A stretch of DNA of 64,000 nucleotides from Capra hircus (taxonomy: Eukaryota > Chordata > Mammalia > Artiodactyla > Bovidae). Position 1 is the first letter of the stretch. Every line of letters begins with the position of its first letter. Made by a program: the position numbers and the translations under genes. The stretch spans positions 29,238,001 through 29,302,000 of the forward strand of contig NC_030836.1 in NCBI RefSeq assembly GCF_001704415.2, in the 5' to 3' direction. The notes below the pieces were generated by a model, which was given only the letters and a program-made list of their open reading frames with translations, had not been told where the DNA came from and did not search any database. Shown one piece after another: positions 20,811 to 31,369 of this stretch.

Positions 20811-20898
20811 ATGCGAAGGACCACGGCAAAGGAAACACGGCCGGTGAGCCTGCTGCTCGGGGTGGGGTTGGCTGGCGGCAGCGTGCCCGGGGCCAGGA
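20811..20898 (+). other. possible first coding exon with signal-peptide-like start
   Basis: Seen: ATG at 20811 with A at -3, an open frame of 29 codons plus one base, then a donor GTAAGTAAGT starting at 20899 that fits the vertebrate +1 to +6 consensus fully. The frame begins MRRTTAKETR and continues PVSLLLGVGLAGGSVPGAR: a basic start, a hydrophobic stretch and small residues, as in a secretory signal peptide. GC boxes lie upstream and no TATA box is seen. Against: the peptide is not recognised, no downstream exon was found, and short hydrophobic frames arise by chance. An alternative donor (GTGAGC) lies at 20844. Confidence 0.2.
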
Positions 20899-20900
20899 GT

Positions 20901-21949
20901 AAGTAAGTAGCTGTTTTGTTTGGGCCAAAGCCAAGCCAGCCAGGGCAGTAGGCTGGCAGATCCGTCTGGGAGGCCTTTGGGAGGAAGTGAGTTTGGAACC
21001 TGTCCCAGGTTAGGCTGGGACAGGAAACTGCTGTGGGGAGCTGGCTGCAGCCACAGGGGTGAGGGGCCTGGAGCAATGAGAAGAGAAGCTGGCTGTTGCC
21101 CAGAGCAGAGGGCCCGGCAGGCCTTCAGTGTGGAGGCCTAGGAGCTGGGAGGGGCCGAGGGGAGGAGGCACGTGGTCCAGCCACGGTAGGATGCTCGCAC
21201 AGAGCTTCTCGGCCAGGAGCCGTGGAGCCCATCCGCTCCGCTGGGAGTGGTTCTCCAGGAGGAAAGCGCCAGGGCTTTAGGAGAAGCATATGTTGTGGGC
21301 TTGGCTTTCCGTGGAGCTGGGATGCTGTTTTCTGCACGTCGTCCTTGTGTGGACATGGACCATGGGCCAGGTGGCTCTGTGGAGTGGTTCCCCAACAGCA
21401 AGTCCAGGAAGCGACCGACTCTGCAGTCACTGCCTGTGTGCCCAGCCATTGTTAGCTGGTGGTGGGAAAATTACCTTTATTTAGCACCGTTATCAGGAGG
21501 CTGCAGGGGCCCTGGCATTTTCACTCCATTGGCTCTCTCTGGCTGACGGCAGCAGGCCGCATGTCACAGTCCCCAGCCCCGGCCGCAGCCCCTCCTGCTC
21601 ACATGGGGACCGGTCATGGGGCTAAGTGGACACAGCAGCAGACCTCCACTTCCCAGCCTGCCGCTTCCCCTCTGGGCTCAGGATGGGCAGCGGGACACCC
21701 GCCTGGCCCTGCTCCCTACTGTCTGGTCAGCCCCACTTGCAAGCCTGCTGGTCATTTCCCTGCAGCCACAGTGCTCTGTACGAATGAGGCGATCTAGAAC
21801 AGCATCCTCCGCTGGGGTCTGAGCCTGCACAAATGGGGTGATTTGCAGGACTTGTGCAATTTCTTAATTTTGGGTGAACGTGCATGAAAGTTTTTGGGAG
21901 GGAGAACATTGAATCTTCATAGCTCTGAGCAGACGGTTGAAAGGATTTG
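20901..21949. other. single-copy DNA, no gene seen
   Basis: GC-rich with many overlapping ORFs of 60 to 119 codons on both strands, none recognisable. 21820-21930 may be an old repeat ('gcatgaaagtttttgggagg'), but I cannot name it. Confidence 0.35.
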
Positions 21950-22142
21950 AAAAGTGAAAGTGAAAGTCATTTAGTTGTGTCCAACTCTTTGCAACCCCAT
22001 ACAGTCCATGGAATTCTCCAGGTCAGGATACTGGAGTGGGTAGCCTTTCCTTTCTCCAGGGGATTTTCCCAACTCAGGGATCGAACCCAGGTCTCCCACA
22101 TTGCAGGCGGATTCTTTACCAAGGGAGCTACTAGGGAAGCGC
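21950..22142 (-). repeat. Bov-tA SINE, antisense, perfect TSD
   Basis: 'aaaagtgaaagtgaaagtca' to 'ctactagggaagcgc'. TSD tgaaaggatttg at 21938-21949 and 22143-22154. Confidence 0.95.
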
Positions 22143-22154
22143 TGAAAGGATTTG

Positions 22155-22892
22155 TGGCCCCCGCCCCCACAACGCTGGGAAGTCATGGTTCTCAGCTACC
22201 CCTCCAGGAAGCCGTGTGGGTTGGCTCACGGGATTGTGTTCATCACTGCAGTGGTCCTCAGGGTGTCAGGAGATGCCATCTGACTGTTCTCCTCTGGAGG
22301 AAAAGGCCAGAGCTTCACTTTGTCCGCTCTGCCCAGTGGATGGGCAGGTGTTTGCTGACTGACTGACAAATTATAGGGAGAGGTGGAGTAGACCGGCATT
22401 TGCAGAGCTTCCTGCCTTTCCTCCTGCTTCTGTGGGGAAGAGAACTCACACCCCTAGACTTCCTTCCCGCTGCTGTGTGTGGCGCAGTGCAGGTCCCTTC
22501 CAGTCCCGTGTCCCTACCTCTGCGCCAGGCACAGTCTGTGGTAGGACATGGAAGTCCTTTCCCTAGAGAAGGAGGAGGCAGAGGAAGGCTGGGAGGGATG
22601 CCTGGTAAAACCTAAGGAGGGAGGTGACGGCAGGGCTTGGTTCTGTGAAGGGAGAGAGTCTTTTTTTCCCAGACAGCGCAGCTGTCCACTGCTGGAGGGT
22701 CTGGGCTAGTTGGTTGACATCTCTGGGCCCCAGAGGCCTCATGACTGGGACTTTTAAGGGTACAAGGAGGCACCAGGAGAAACGCTGTAAGGCTCTCGGC
22801 AGCTCTGTGATTTTCTGATTTCTAACACATCCTCCTGGCTCATTCCCCTTCTCTGTCCAGCCTAGGGGTCCTTACAGAAAGACGGGGCTCCT
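22155..22892. other. single-copy DNA, no gene seen
   Basis: No repeat or gene recognised. ORFs of 64 to 71 codons only, apart from one that starts in the SINE. Confidence 0.4.
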
Positions 22893-23195
22893 TGGGACTT
22901 CCCTGGTGGTCAGTGGTTAAGAATCGGCCTGCTAATTCAGGGGACACGGGTTTGATCTCTGGGCTGGGAGGATCCCACACACTGTGAAGTGACTAAGCCG
23001 ATGCACCGCAACTACTGAGCCTGATCACCCTAGAGCCCACGTGCCGCCACGAGAGAAGCCCGCACACTGCAACTGGACAGTAGCCCCTGGTCGCCACAGC
23101 TAGAGAAAGCCTGGGCACAGCAGCGAAGACCCAGCACAGCCAAACAAATGAATAAATAAAGGGAAAAAAATAAAAGCCTTAAAAAAAAAAAAAAA
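22893..23195 (+). repeat. CHR-type SINE, long form
   Basis: 'gggacttccctggtggtcag' head, B box 'gggtttgatctctgg', several 'gccacgagagaagcccgc'-like units, A-rich tail with two poly-A runs (to about 23195). Confidence 0.92.
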
Positions 23196-23324
23196 GGACA
23201 GAGACCCTGACTAGAGCATTGGGAAAAAAAAAACCATTGTTCTAAACATCATACAGAATTCTAAAGCCACAGTGAAGGAACATGCGTTCAGGGGCTGCTC
23301 GCCTTCCACCGGGCAGGTCTCCGC

Positions 23325-23570
23325 CCTCAGGGCCAGCGTGGGGATCGAAGGGAGTGGTGTTTCCTGGCAAAAGCCGCTTTGCAGCTGCGCTGGGACTCTG
23401 GGTCCCACCGGGGCCTCGTGGCTGCAGCACGCGGTTCCCAAGCAGCGGACGCGGGTGCCCGCGGCTGCCAGTGCATTGTGTCTCCGCAGCTGCGGGGATG
23501 GTGACAAGGTCTGTGGGCTGCCAGCCCGACTGGAGAGCCCTCGAGAGCCACTTTATCGACCTCCTCTTCT
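23325..23570. promoter_or_regulatory. CpG-dense block, possible small CpG island
   Basis: About 19 CpG in 245 bases by eye, far denser than the surroundings, with clusters near 23428-23462. A good acceptor-like tract 'tgtgtctccgcag' ends near 23490. A 163-codon plus ORF spans it (23272-23763) but begins in the SINE tail and is not recognisable. Could be an orphan island, an exon or a GC-rich accident. Confidence 0.3.
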
Positions 23571-23844
23571 CTCTCCAAGGCTCTCAACCCACTGGAGCAG
23601 GGAGGAGGGGCTGATGGGGGTGGATGCCTACTCTAGGCAGACAGGAGCCCGAGTCAGCTTCCTCTTCAGGCCCCAGAGGCCGGAGATGGCTGGCGGCCAG
23701 CCCCTGGGCAGAGCCCTCGAATCCTGTGCATGCCCGGTGGGAGGAGACAGGGACGGAAAATGAAGGAGGCAAGGCCCCAAGGACTCGAGCGGGTCTCGAC
23801 CTCTTTCTCCCTTGTCAAGGTCTTCCTATCCTAACACCTGACCT
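23571..23844. other. single-copy DNA, no gene seen
   Basis: GC-rich. Only the tail of the ORF noted in the CpG block. Confidence 0.4.
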
Positions 23845-24030
23845 TTGAATGGAGCCTTGTCAATTTACCAAGCAGTTACATAAATCATTTCATTTCCACC
23901 ACGACCCGTAAGGTATGCGTTGTTTGCATGGTCTTATGGATGACATGGCTGTGACTCAGAGAGATCAAGCGCTTTGCCCAAGGTCACACAGCCAGTAAGT
24001 GACTAAGACAGCACCAGAAGGAGGTTTCCG
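23845..24030 (-). repeat. MIR SINE, antisense
   Basis: 'atcatttcatttccaccacg', 'cagagagatcaagcgctttg' and 'cccaaggtcacacagccagt' give the MIR complement, well preserved. Confidence 0.9.
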
Positions 24031-24534
24031 TTTCCAAAGACCTAGTTGACCACCTGCCTTCAAGTCCCTTCAGCCAGGCTACACTGCCCCCTTGAGAGTG
24101 ACAGGGGAATGGCAAGAAATAGGTGACTGGCCGTGACTGGCAGGAGCTCTTTGCCAAGAGCTTCTCCAGGCATAGACACCGCCTGCACTTCCAAGGCGAT
24201 TTCTGGTGCGTGGTCATAGACAATTGTACTAAGCTATGATTTAAGAGCCAGAGGCTTAGGCTAGCAATCGGTTTCTTCCTTTAGGAGCTGGGAAAGCAGC
24301 TGAGGTCTTGGCTGCTAGGAAGGCAGGAAAACCTCCCAGGATAAGTCCTTCTGCCCTAGGCTCTAGGGGGCCATAGGGAAAGACACAGGAGCTGAGATTG
24401 GGGATCTTGCTTCAGGGCTGAGTTGTCCTCCCCAGAGGCTGTTTACAATTAAAAGGATTCCCTTCCAGAAAACTACTGTAACTCTGATGTCCAGCATTGA
24501 TGCCCATGAAGGACTGTAGCAAGAATGCTCTGTT
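24031..24534. other. single-copy DNA, no gene seen
   Basis: No repeat or gene recognised. Confidence 0.4.
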
Positions 24535-24608
24535 CATGGCCTTATGCTCAGATCTGATGAGTGCTTGGCATATCACCAACGCTCAGCAAACTCTCAAACA
24601 AATGAATA
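24535..24608 (+). repeat. MIR/L2 3' tail, sense
   Basis: 'gagtgcttggcatatcacc' and 'caaacaaatgaataaag' resemble the L2/MIR terminus. Confidence 0.6.
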
Positions 24609-24634
24609 AAGCACAAGGAAACCTGCAGAATATC

Positions 24635-24750
24635 ATTCACTCTACAGAGGCTCAGAGAGGTTAAGTAACATGCCCAAGTTTGCACAGCCAGTTAGTAATG
24701 GGAGAAGTAGCAGAATCGAGGTCTCCTTGCCCCACATGCTCTCTCTGGGG
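24635..24750 (-). repeat. MIR fragment, antisense
   Basis: 'cagaggctcagagaggttaa', 'gtaacatgcccaagtttgc' and 'acagccagttagtaatggg'. It faces the preceding sense tail. Confidence 0.85.
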
Positions 24751-26107
24751 GACGGTAGCAATGTGAGGACCTGGGCCCCAGTGTCAAGCAGCTGATTCAG
24801 CCTCCGACAAACTCTTCCCATGTTTCTCAGCTGCGTTGGGTCTTTAGTTACTGGATGTGGTTGGGAAGGAACGCTCCTTCCGTCTCCTGGCAGGCACACA
24901 TGGGCAGTGGGGAGAAGACATGTCTATCCACGCTCTCCTAGGAGCCCACAGCGCCTCACAGCATCCTTCACACCGTGTGGCCTTCTTTCCTCTTTGGGGA
25001 AGTGGGGATGACAGCCGCGACTCACAGAGGCTAAGGAGCAGAGCCTACCCTCCGACTTGGTCTTTCAGACGGGTTCGGTGGCCTCTGCGGATGGTTTCTG
25101 GGAGAGAAAGCAGAGCCCAGGGTACACTTTCCAGGGCCCAGGAGACATGTGTCGGTACAGCCACCTGCCCATCCCTAGAATCTTCAAAAGCAGAAGGAGG
25201 GAGCAGGGTGGTGTCCTCACATGGGTTCCGGCCCCCGCACTGAGCCACTAGAGGAAGTCAGGACACAGGAGGAGTGCCTTTGATCTAGACTCACCATCAC
25301 CTGAAGTCCATGTGGCCCCCAATCTCTTCCTTTGAGTCCCTTTCCTGCTCAGACACCTCGGTTTCCCCGATGGGCTCCTCCCCTCCCCCGCAGAGCCCCT
25401 CAGCTCTCAGTGGTCCTGGGGCCTGGGCCAGTGCCTGCCTGTCACTCTGCAGCTCCGAGTGTGGGGACACCAAAGCGTGGTGCCAGGAGCCAGCTGCAAG
25501 CTGACAAGGCTGAGCTCACTTGCATGGCCAGGAGTCGACAGGATCATCTGAATTAAGTGGCCAAGTTTAGTTTTTAATTAAGCCCCCGTGGTCTTTTAAA
25601 AAGGTCACCCATGACACCGTCTTCTTCAAGGCCAGTATGAAAAGACATTCAAAGTCAGAGTTCTGAGATGGGAGCCTTGTAACTTGAAATGTCACAGGGA
25701 GAAATTTGGAAATGGGGGAAGAGAAGCTGGCGGGAAGAATGACCCTGTCACACTGTCCCGCTGTCAGCCTCACTGTTTCCAGTGGGAGAGCCAAACTATT
25801 TTGGTCTCAAAGAGGCCCCACTCTGCTCTTTCAAGTACTTCCCCCCACGACTGGGTATGGGTTCTTTGTTTGATGCACTAGGGGAAAATGGGACCCTTGT
25901 CTTCCCTGCCATGGTATACAAGTTGGTGTCAGTGGGGTGGGATGTGGCAATGAGCCCCAATCTCTGGGGAATTAATAAACATATATGCAACTGACTGTCA
26001 TTCTTCTGCTATAATTCCTGCATACATTTTTCTCCATAACTTGACTGATTCTGCACAGTTCAAAAATACAGTTCAGTGTAGAGTGGAACACAACAGTCAC
26101 ATCATTG
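24751..26107. other. single-copy DNA with a candidate conserved block
   Basis: GC-rich to 25530. 25545-25790 is AT-richer ('tttagtttttaattaagc', 'ttttaaaaaggtcaccc') and looks like possible conserved noncoding DNA. ORFs of 64 to 128 codons are unsupported. Confidence 0.35.
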
Positions 26108-26268
26108 TCCCATTGTCGTTCAGTGGTGTCTGGCTCTTTGTGACCCCATGGACTGCAGCACACCGGGCTTTCCTGTCCTTCACTGTCTCCCGGAGCTTGC
26201 TCAAACTCATGTCCATTGAGTCAGTGATGCCATCCATCTCATACTCTGTCATCCCCTTCCCTCATAAC
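26108..26268 (-). mobile_element. BovB LINE 3' end fragment, antisense
   Basis: 'gttcagtggtgtctggctct', 'gtgaccccatggactgcagc' and 'tgtccattgagtcagtgatg' match the complement of the terminal 160 bases of BovB. Severely 5' truncated. Confidence 0.88.
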
Positions 26269-26914
26269 ATCCCTTAATATTCCTGTAGAGGAAACAAAAG
26301 ACCTATGCATGGTTTTGAGCAGCCCTAAGTGAAGCAGAGACGTGAATTCATTTGGTCAGAGTAGACAGCACTTTTTAGAGAGATGATCTGAGCAGGTCTA
26401 CAACTAATGGGGCCAGGATTTAGTAGGCAGGGTCAGATTTCTCTGGGGTCCTCGGTGCAGCACCAACACTTGGGCAGCAGGATGCTCTGAATGCTGCAGA
26501 GCTCAGCGCAGCCGCTGACTGTGTTAGAGTCAGGGGACACAGTAGTGCTCAGTAGTCTGACCATTCTGTCCACGGTCACCGTAGGCAGCATAGGTCGTGG
26601 ACAGAATTTTAGATTTAGATTTAGGAAATTTGAGTCTTATGGCAAAAACAAAACAAAAAAACAAAAAAACCACACACACAACAAACTATTGACCTATCTA
26701 TTATATATTCTCCCATTTATTTGTCATCAGAATCTTTATATTGTTGAGGTGAAAATGTAACTAAACTAAAAAATATAAATTTCCTAGCCCCCTTTGAATA
26801 GCTATAGATAGCTAATGAGATGTAATCAGAAACCATTCTTTAAAGATGGCTAATTCACCTAGGAGGGTGCATCTGTTTTATTTTTTTTTCTTCTTCTTCT
26901 CCCTCCTTGAAATG
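26269..26914. other. single-copy DNA with hairpin and A-rich tract
   Basis: Contains the 26563-26607 hairpin, an A-rich/CA tract (26645-26692), an 'atttag' short tandem just before it, and a polypyrimidine tract (26876-26903). No gene. Confidence 0.4.
26563..26607. other. perfect 12-bp stem inverted repeat
   Basis: attctgtccacg (26563-26574) and cgtggacagaat (26596-26607) are exact reverse complements around a 21-base loop. No T-run follows, so there is no terminator-like feature. Not part of a repeat I recognise. Confidence 0.85.
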
Positions 26915-27050
26915 TAGAGTGGATGGCTGGAGCCTCAGCAGCCATTTTATGACCATGAAGTATAAACCAAGTATGGAAGACAGTGCTAAGGATGGGCTGG
27001 CTACTTACTGCTAGGCTTCATGTTACATGAGAGAAAAGTTAACCCCTAAA
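26915..27050. repeat. MaLR-like LTR remnant (tentative)
   Basis: 'ctggagcctcagcagccatt', 'ttatgaccatgaagtataa' and 'catgttacatgagagaaaag' resemble a motif order found in old mammalian LTRs of the MaLR group. Family from memory. Boundaries approximate. Confidence 0.45.
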
Positions 27051-27114
27051 CTTTTTTATGTCACTAACGCTTTGGAGCTCTGCTGCTAATCACTGAATGA
27101 CAATGATACAGAAT

Positions 27115-27240
27115 GATTACCTGCTCCATCATTTATTGCTGAGTCTTTAGATAAATCATTAAATGTCTTTGAGTTTCAGTTTCCATACCTCTACAGTGGG
27201 AATAATAATTGCTGTATTGCCTTGTAAATGTTATCTCTGG
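27115..27240 (+). repeat. MIR fragment, sense
   Basis: 'tctttgagtttcagtttcca' and 'acagtgggaataataattgc' are the sense MIR core. Confidence 0.8.
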
Positions 27241-27362
27241 TTCCTGGGGTCTGCGTCTAGGCTTCTGAGAATGCTGTCCCCCTCTCAGTCTGAAAATCAT
27301 GCATGTTCTGTATCTGAGCAGTGGCTGCCCCCCTCCCATTGTTGGGGTGGATTGTTGCTGGG

Positions 27363-28268
27363 CTAAGGCATGTGCCTGCCTTCCAAGTTCAATGGCTTGC
27401 TTGTGGCTGTTATAAAGTCCCCTTGTGGGCTCCCATTTTCTAGAGACACAATAGCTTTTCCTGGCTTGCCCAGGCCTTGCCCCTCCTTGCTGGGTGCAGA
27501 GACGTCTGCCGTTTCAAGCTGCTGAAAAGGAGGCTTCAAAGAGTCCCACATTGGCTTCTCTAGGCTCTGACTCATAGAAACATTTTTGGAAATCCTCAAA
27601 AGCCTTATTAATCTGTGAAGACATCCCAGAAGCAGGACTCTGTGCACCCTATTTCCAGGGCTTTTCAGCACATCCATTGTCTCAGCTGTATTGTTCCTGC
27701 TTGGAGTCTTGGCCTCTAATGGCTCTCTCTCTGAGGCAGGTGCTTTCTGCTGTGCCTGCGATTTCATCCTGGCTCTTCTCTGTTGACTTTAACTCTTAAA
27801 GTGCAAAGGTGGCCACTCTTCTTGGGCTGTTGATTCCTCTCACCCCCTTGTGTGGCTCTCTGCTTCACCCCTCTCTCCTGGCGTCTGGCTGGATCTGGGT
27901 CAAGGACAAAGGTCTGCGTAGAAATTGAAGCTCACTTTTTTCAAATGAAATCCTTTTCTTTCCCCTTCAAATGAAACTTCTAAAGATTTGTTGAGCCTGA
28001 GGAAATTTCCTGGGATCACCAGGGACCTCTGTAGGGGACCTGCTTCAGCTATTGGGTAACTAAGCTCTGGGCAGCCCTCACTGGGACACGCCCCTGGCTC
28101 CAGGGCATCCGTTGACCACATTTCTGAGGTATGACCTTCTCTGCAGTGGGATGGGCCCTGGGGAGAGGACCAGAATTCAACTCCCAGCTGGGCTTCTGTT
28201 GCCTCGGTCCCCATTTCAGGGGATTTGATTGGGTAGTCCAGGGCCTGTTGACCAAGACAGCTTCCCAA
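27363..28268 (-). other. two same-frame ORFs, unexplained
   Basis: Minus-strand frames 28268-27900 (122 codons) and 27767-27363 (134 codons) lie in the same frame, separated by 132 bases with three stops. The first starts MGSCLGQQALDYPIKSPE. The second starts MKSQAQQKAPASEREPLE and is rich in Lys, Ser and Pro with a leucine-rich middle. Neither is recognised and neither matches a repeat I know. They sit between MIR/MaLR-like remains and a CHR SINE. Could be a decayed retrocopy, internal sequence of an old LTR element, a real low-level gene, or chance. Confidence 0.2.
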
Positions 28269-28289
28269 TAATTCCTCTCTCCCAGTTTT

Positions 28290-28705
28290 CTGTTTGTTTA
28301 TTTATTTGGCTGTTTCAGGTCTTAGTTGGGGCATGCAGACTCTGTTGCATCATGCAAGATCATTTTTGTGTGTGTATGTGCAGTGTATAGGGTAGCTCAA
28401 ATGGTAAAGGATCCGCCTGCAATGCAGGAGACCTGGGTTCAGTTCCTGGGATGCGAAGATTCCCTGGAGAACGGCATGGCAACCCACCCCAGTACTCTTG
28501 CCTGGAGAATCCCATGGACAGAGGAGCCTGGTGGACTGCAGCCCATGAGACACGACTGAGCGGCTAACACTTTCATAGCCTCTCTAGTTGCAACACTTGG
28601 ACTTAGTTGCTGCCTGTGAGGTCCTAGCTCCCCAAGCAGGGATCGAACCCATGTCCCCTGAGTTGCAAGGTGGATTCTTAACCACTGAACCAGCAGGGAA
28701 GTCCC
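28290..28705 (-). repeat. CHR-type SINE, antisense, split by Bov-tA
   Basis: Left part 28290-28386 ('tttatttatttggctg') and right part 28572-28705 ('ctagttgcaacacttgg' to 'ccagcagggaagtccc') are one antisense CHR element. The Bov-tA lies between them in the opposite direction. Confidence 0.88.
28387..28571 (+). repeat. Bov-tA SINE nested in CHR SINE
   Basis: 'agctcaaatggtaaaggatc', B box 'gggttcagttcctgg', body to 'cacgactgagcggctaac'. The nesting shows it is younger than the CHR copy. Confidence 0.9.
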
Positions 28706-28724
28706 TGTCTCTTGGTTTTCACAC

Positions 28725-29228
28725 TCATGTGTACTCACCCCACTCGAATATGGGTTGGACCTAGTGACTTGTTTCTAGTGAAGAGAATACGGATAGAGTG
28801 GTGACAGGACATAGCTGTAATTCAGTCATGAAGGACTGTGACTTCTGTGTCAGGCCAGCTGGCACACACATGCTTCACCTTGTCTTCTTGGCTGCTCACT
28901 TTGCAGAAGAAAGCAACCTTGTTGCAGAGACCCTTGGGGCAAGAACCAAAGACGGTCTTTGACCAACATCCAGTGAGGAGCTGAGGTCCTCAGTCCAATA
29001 GCCTGCAAAGAATTGAATTGGGTCAACAGCCACAGGAATAAGCATGGAACCAGATCCCAGGTGATCACTGAAGTGACTGCAGGCTTGGCTGACACCTTGA
29101 TGGCAGTCTTGGGTTCCATGGGAGCTGAGGGCCCAGGTGGGCCACAGATTTTAAGATAATAAATGTGTACTGTGCTAAGTGGCTAATTTGGGGGTACTTT
29201 GTTCCACAGAAGTAGGTAACCAGTACGG
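28725..29228 (+). mobile_element. MaLR/MLT1-like solo LTR (tentative)
   Basis: About 500 bases ending with 'gggggtactttgttccacag' and 'taggtaaccagtacg', close to the known MaLR LTR ending with a 'ttgttacagca' motif and a terminal 'aatacag'. An internal AATAAA-like signal occurs near 29158. No internal coding part. Confidence 0.5.
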
Positions 29229-29689
29229 GTCTTTATTAGCCTAAAGAAGTGTTTCTTTATTTTGCTTCTCCATATTTAGACTCAAGGACTTAAACCTTTC
29301 ACATCCACTTTAGTGATGCATTCTTGCACACACACACATACACATACACACACACCCGTATCCACATGCATGCTCTAATCTATGGGCTATTCACATCTCT
29401 TTACTTCTATTTTAACAATATATTATCAGAATAAACAAAAGAAAGACACAGCTGAGATGAAGCTCTATAGAGGTGATTCCTGGTTTCTGTTGATAACTTA
29501 TGTAAAATCTGAATTTCTGTTGGAACCCAAAGAGCCAGGAGGGGCTTGATCAATGAGGCTCTGGGGGTCTGTGTGTACCTCTGATAATTCTTCCATGCTC
29601 ACCTTTCAAAGCCTGACTCAAACTTTCTTCGTCTGTAAATAATAACTGCGTGCTCCAGTAAGAGCTCCTATTCCTTATCTGAGTCCTGA
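29229..29689. other. single-copy DNA with CA repeat
   Basis: Includes an interrupted (CA)n microsatellite at about 29329-29357. No gene or other repeat recognised. Confidence 0.45.
29329..29357. repeat. (CA)n microsatellite, interrupted
   Basis: About 29 bases of CA dinucleotides with two CATA interruptions. Confidence 0.9.
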
Positions 29690-30340
29690 TCAGTTTGTAT
29701 CTATATTGGATTAGCATTTCCATTATTTATGTTTCCTCCTTACTTTCTCACCCCTTCCCCAATCCCCCCACCTCCAGAAAGCTCAGAATGAAGTGACGTC
29801 CACAGAAAATCATCACAGTTGTTCCAAAGCAAAATTTAAAAAACCTTTGCCCCCCTCCCCCTGCCAGCACTATGTTCCAGGAAGCCGAAGCACAGAGCAA
29901 TTTCTCCAATCTAGGAGGCAATAAAGAAATGTATTTATGAGCCAACCTCTATCTAAGGGAGGGAATTTATGTCTTTTCATGCTTTTGTTGACAATAATAA
30001 CGGATTGCGGCATCAATGTGATGCAATATAATTTAAAAACCCTCCAATACAAGGATCAGGAAACAACCAGCGGACTCTGAGCCGCGGGCACCCTCGGTTC
30101 AGCGGCTGAGCTCCGGGCCTGCTAATGCCTCCAGGCGATGGGGACCCAGCTCCAGGAGCACCTGCAATCTCATCTTGTTTCTTCCCAAGCACCGGGAAAG
30201 AAAAGCAATTTGTTTGCTCTCATACTCTAAAGATGAACTTTCCGTGCTCAATCAAACGTTATTATCCCAATGTAAGTCAATTTACCTTTGAATTTGAAGG
30301 CTATTTTCTTCCTAAATGGCTAATTATGGGAGATAGATGG
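29690..30340. other. candidate conserved noncoding region, 650 bp
   Basis: Repeat-free, with alternating AT-rich cores and a GC-rich bridge (30070-30130). Motifs seen: 'ttagcatttccattattta', 'gttgacaataataacgg', 'gatgcaatataatttaaa', 'cgttattatcccaatg' and 'tggctaattatgggag'. Density of homeobox/SOX-type sites is high. Strongest enhancer-like block by eye. Not confirmed. Confidence 0.35.
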
Positions 30341-31369
30341 CTGTAAACAGAAGCCTTGTACTTTGCCGCTCAGCCGGTCCTTCTCCCCCAGGCGCTCATG
30401 GGAACCTGGGAAAGTGGGTCTGCCCTTCCCCTGCCCTCCCTGCCCTGTCCGTCCTTTCCCATCCTCTTGCAATGCCATTCATCCTGCCCCCTGAACTCCT
30501 AGACACCAGTCTGGAGTCTCCTGCTGAGCCCCAAACCACAACCTCCACTGCTGGGCTCGTCTTTGGAGTTCTGTTCCCCCACATCCCCCTGAAATGCGAC
30601 CCATCTTCTACAGTGACCTGCTCGAGCTGTGTGTGTGAGATGGTTGAAATCAGAGGAAAGAGAGCAGGGAGTGAGGTATCACCAGCGGGTGGCCACGCTG
30701 CCTTCCTTGGCAGGGCTGTCTCCTTCTTCTGCCCTCATTCTTGTACACACGATGCTCCGGATGAAGGCCAGATCCTTCCCTCCCAGCTCCACCCTTCCTT
30801 CCTCAGGACCTGGTCCTCCTTAAGGCCTTCTGTACTGAAAGTGGACATCCCAGCCCAAGAACTGTGTGCATAGAACGCCATGCATTTTAAGAGACATGGG
30901 AGGCTGTGAGCGTCTGAGATGAAACAAGGTCACCCGAGGCTGCCTCTTTGCTTCTCCTGGCGAAGTCACAGGGGTAACTGGTGGGGCCTGGTGAGGCCCG
31001 GCAGGGCAGTGGCCTTTCCCGGTGCACGACCAACACTGCGCAGGAGCTCACTGAATGGCTGAGTTTGTTTACCGAGACTGGGAACGGCTCCCCTCCCTCC
31101 TCACAAAACAAAGTCTTTCCCCAGGAGCAGTGGCCAGGAGGTCACCCCGGCAGGTTTGATGAATGCTGAGGCTGCAGCTCTGAAGGAGGGCCACATTGTG
31201 TGCGCGCCGTCAGAGGCGGCTCCAGCAGGGAGACTGTAGCCCTCTGAGCTTTTTAGGTCCGGGGGTTATGGAGCCTGTGGTGTGTGGAGTCACTGGGGGA
31301 GGAAACGGGCCTTCCAATTTCGCTCCCTGAGGCCTGGCCCATGGCTGTCTGTACTTTCCGCCTCAGCTA
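30341..31369. other. single-copy DNA, no gene confirmed
   Basis: A 178-codon plus-strand ORF (30337-30873) is one of the longest non-repeat frames. Pro/Ser/Cys-rich, not recognised, no convincing splice sites, start overlaps the preceding AT-rich block. Treated as chance. Confidence 0.35.

Noticed and set aside
23272..23763. 163-codon plus-strand ORF
   Set aside because: Start lies just after a SINE tail. Openness is explained by high GC. The CpG density itself was kept as a finding.
30337..30873. 178-codon plus-strand ORF
   Set aside because: No splice context, no recognisable domain, low-complexity Pro/Ser/Cys content. Kept only as a note in the feature list.
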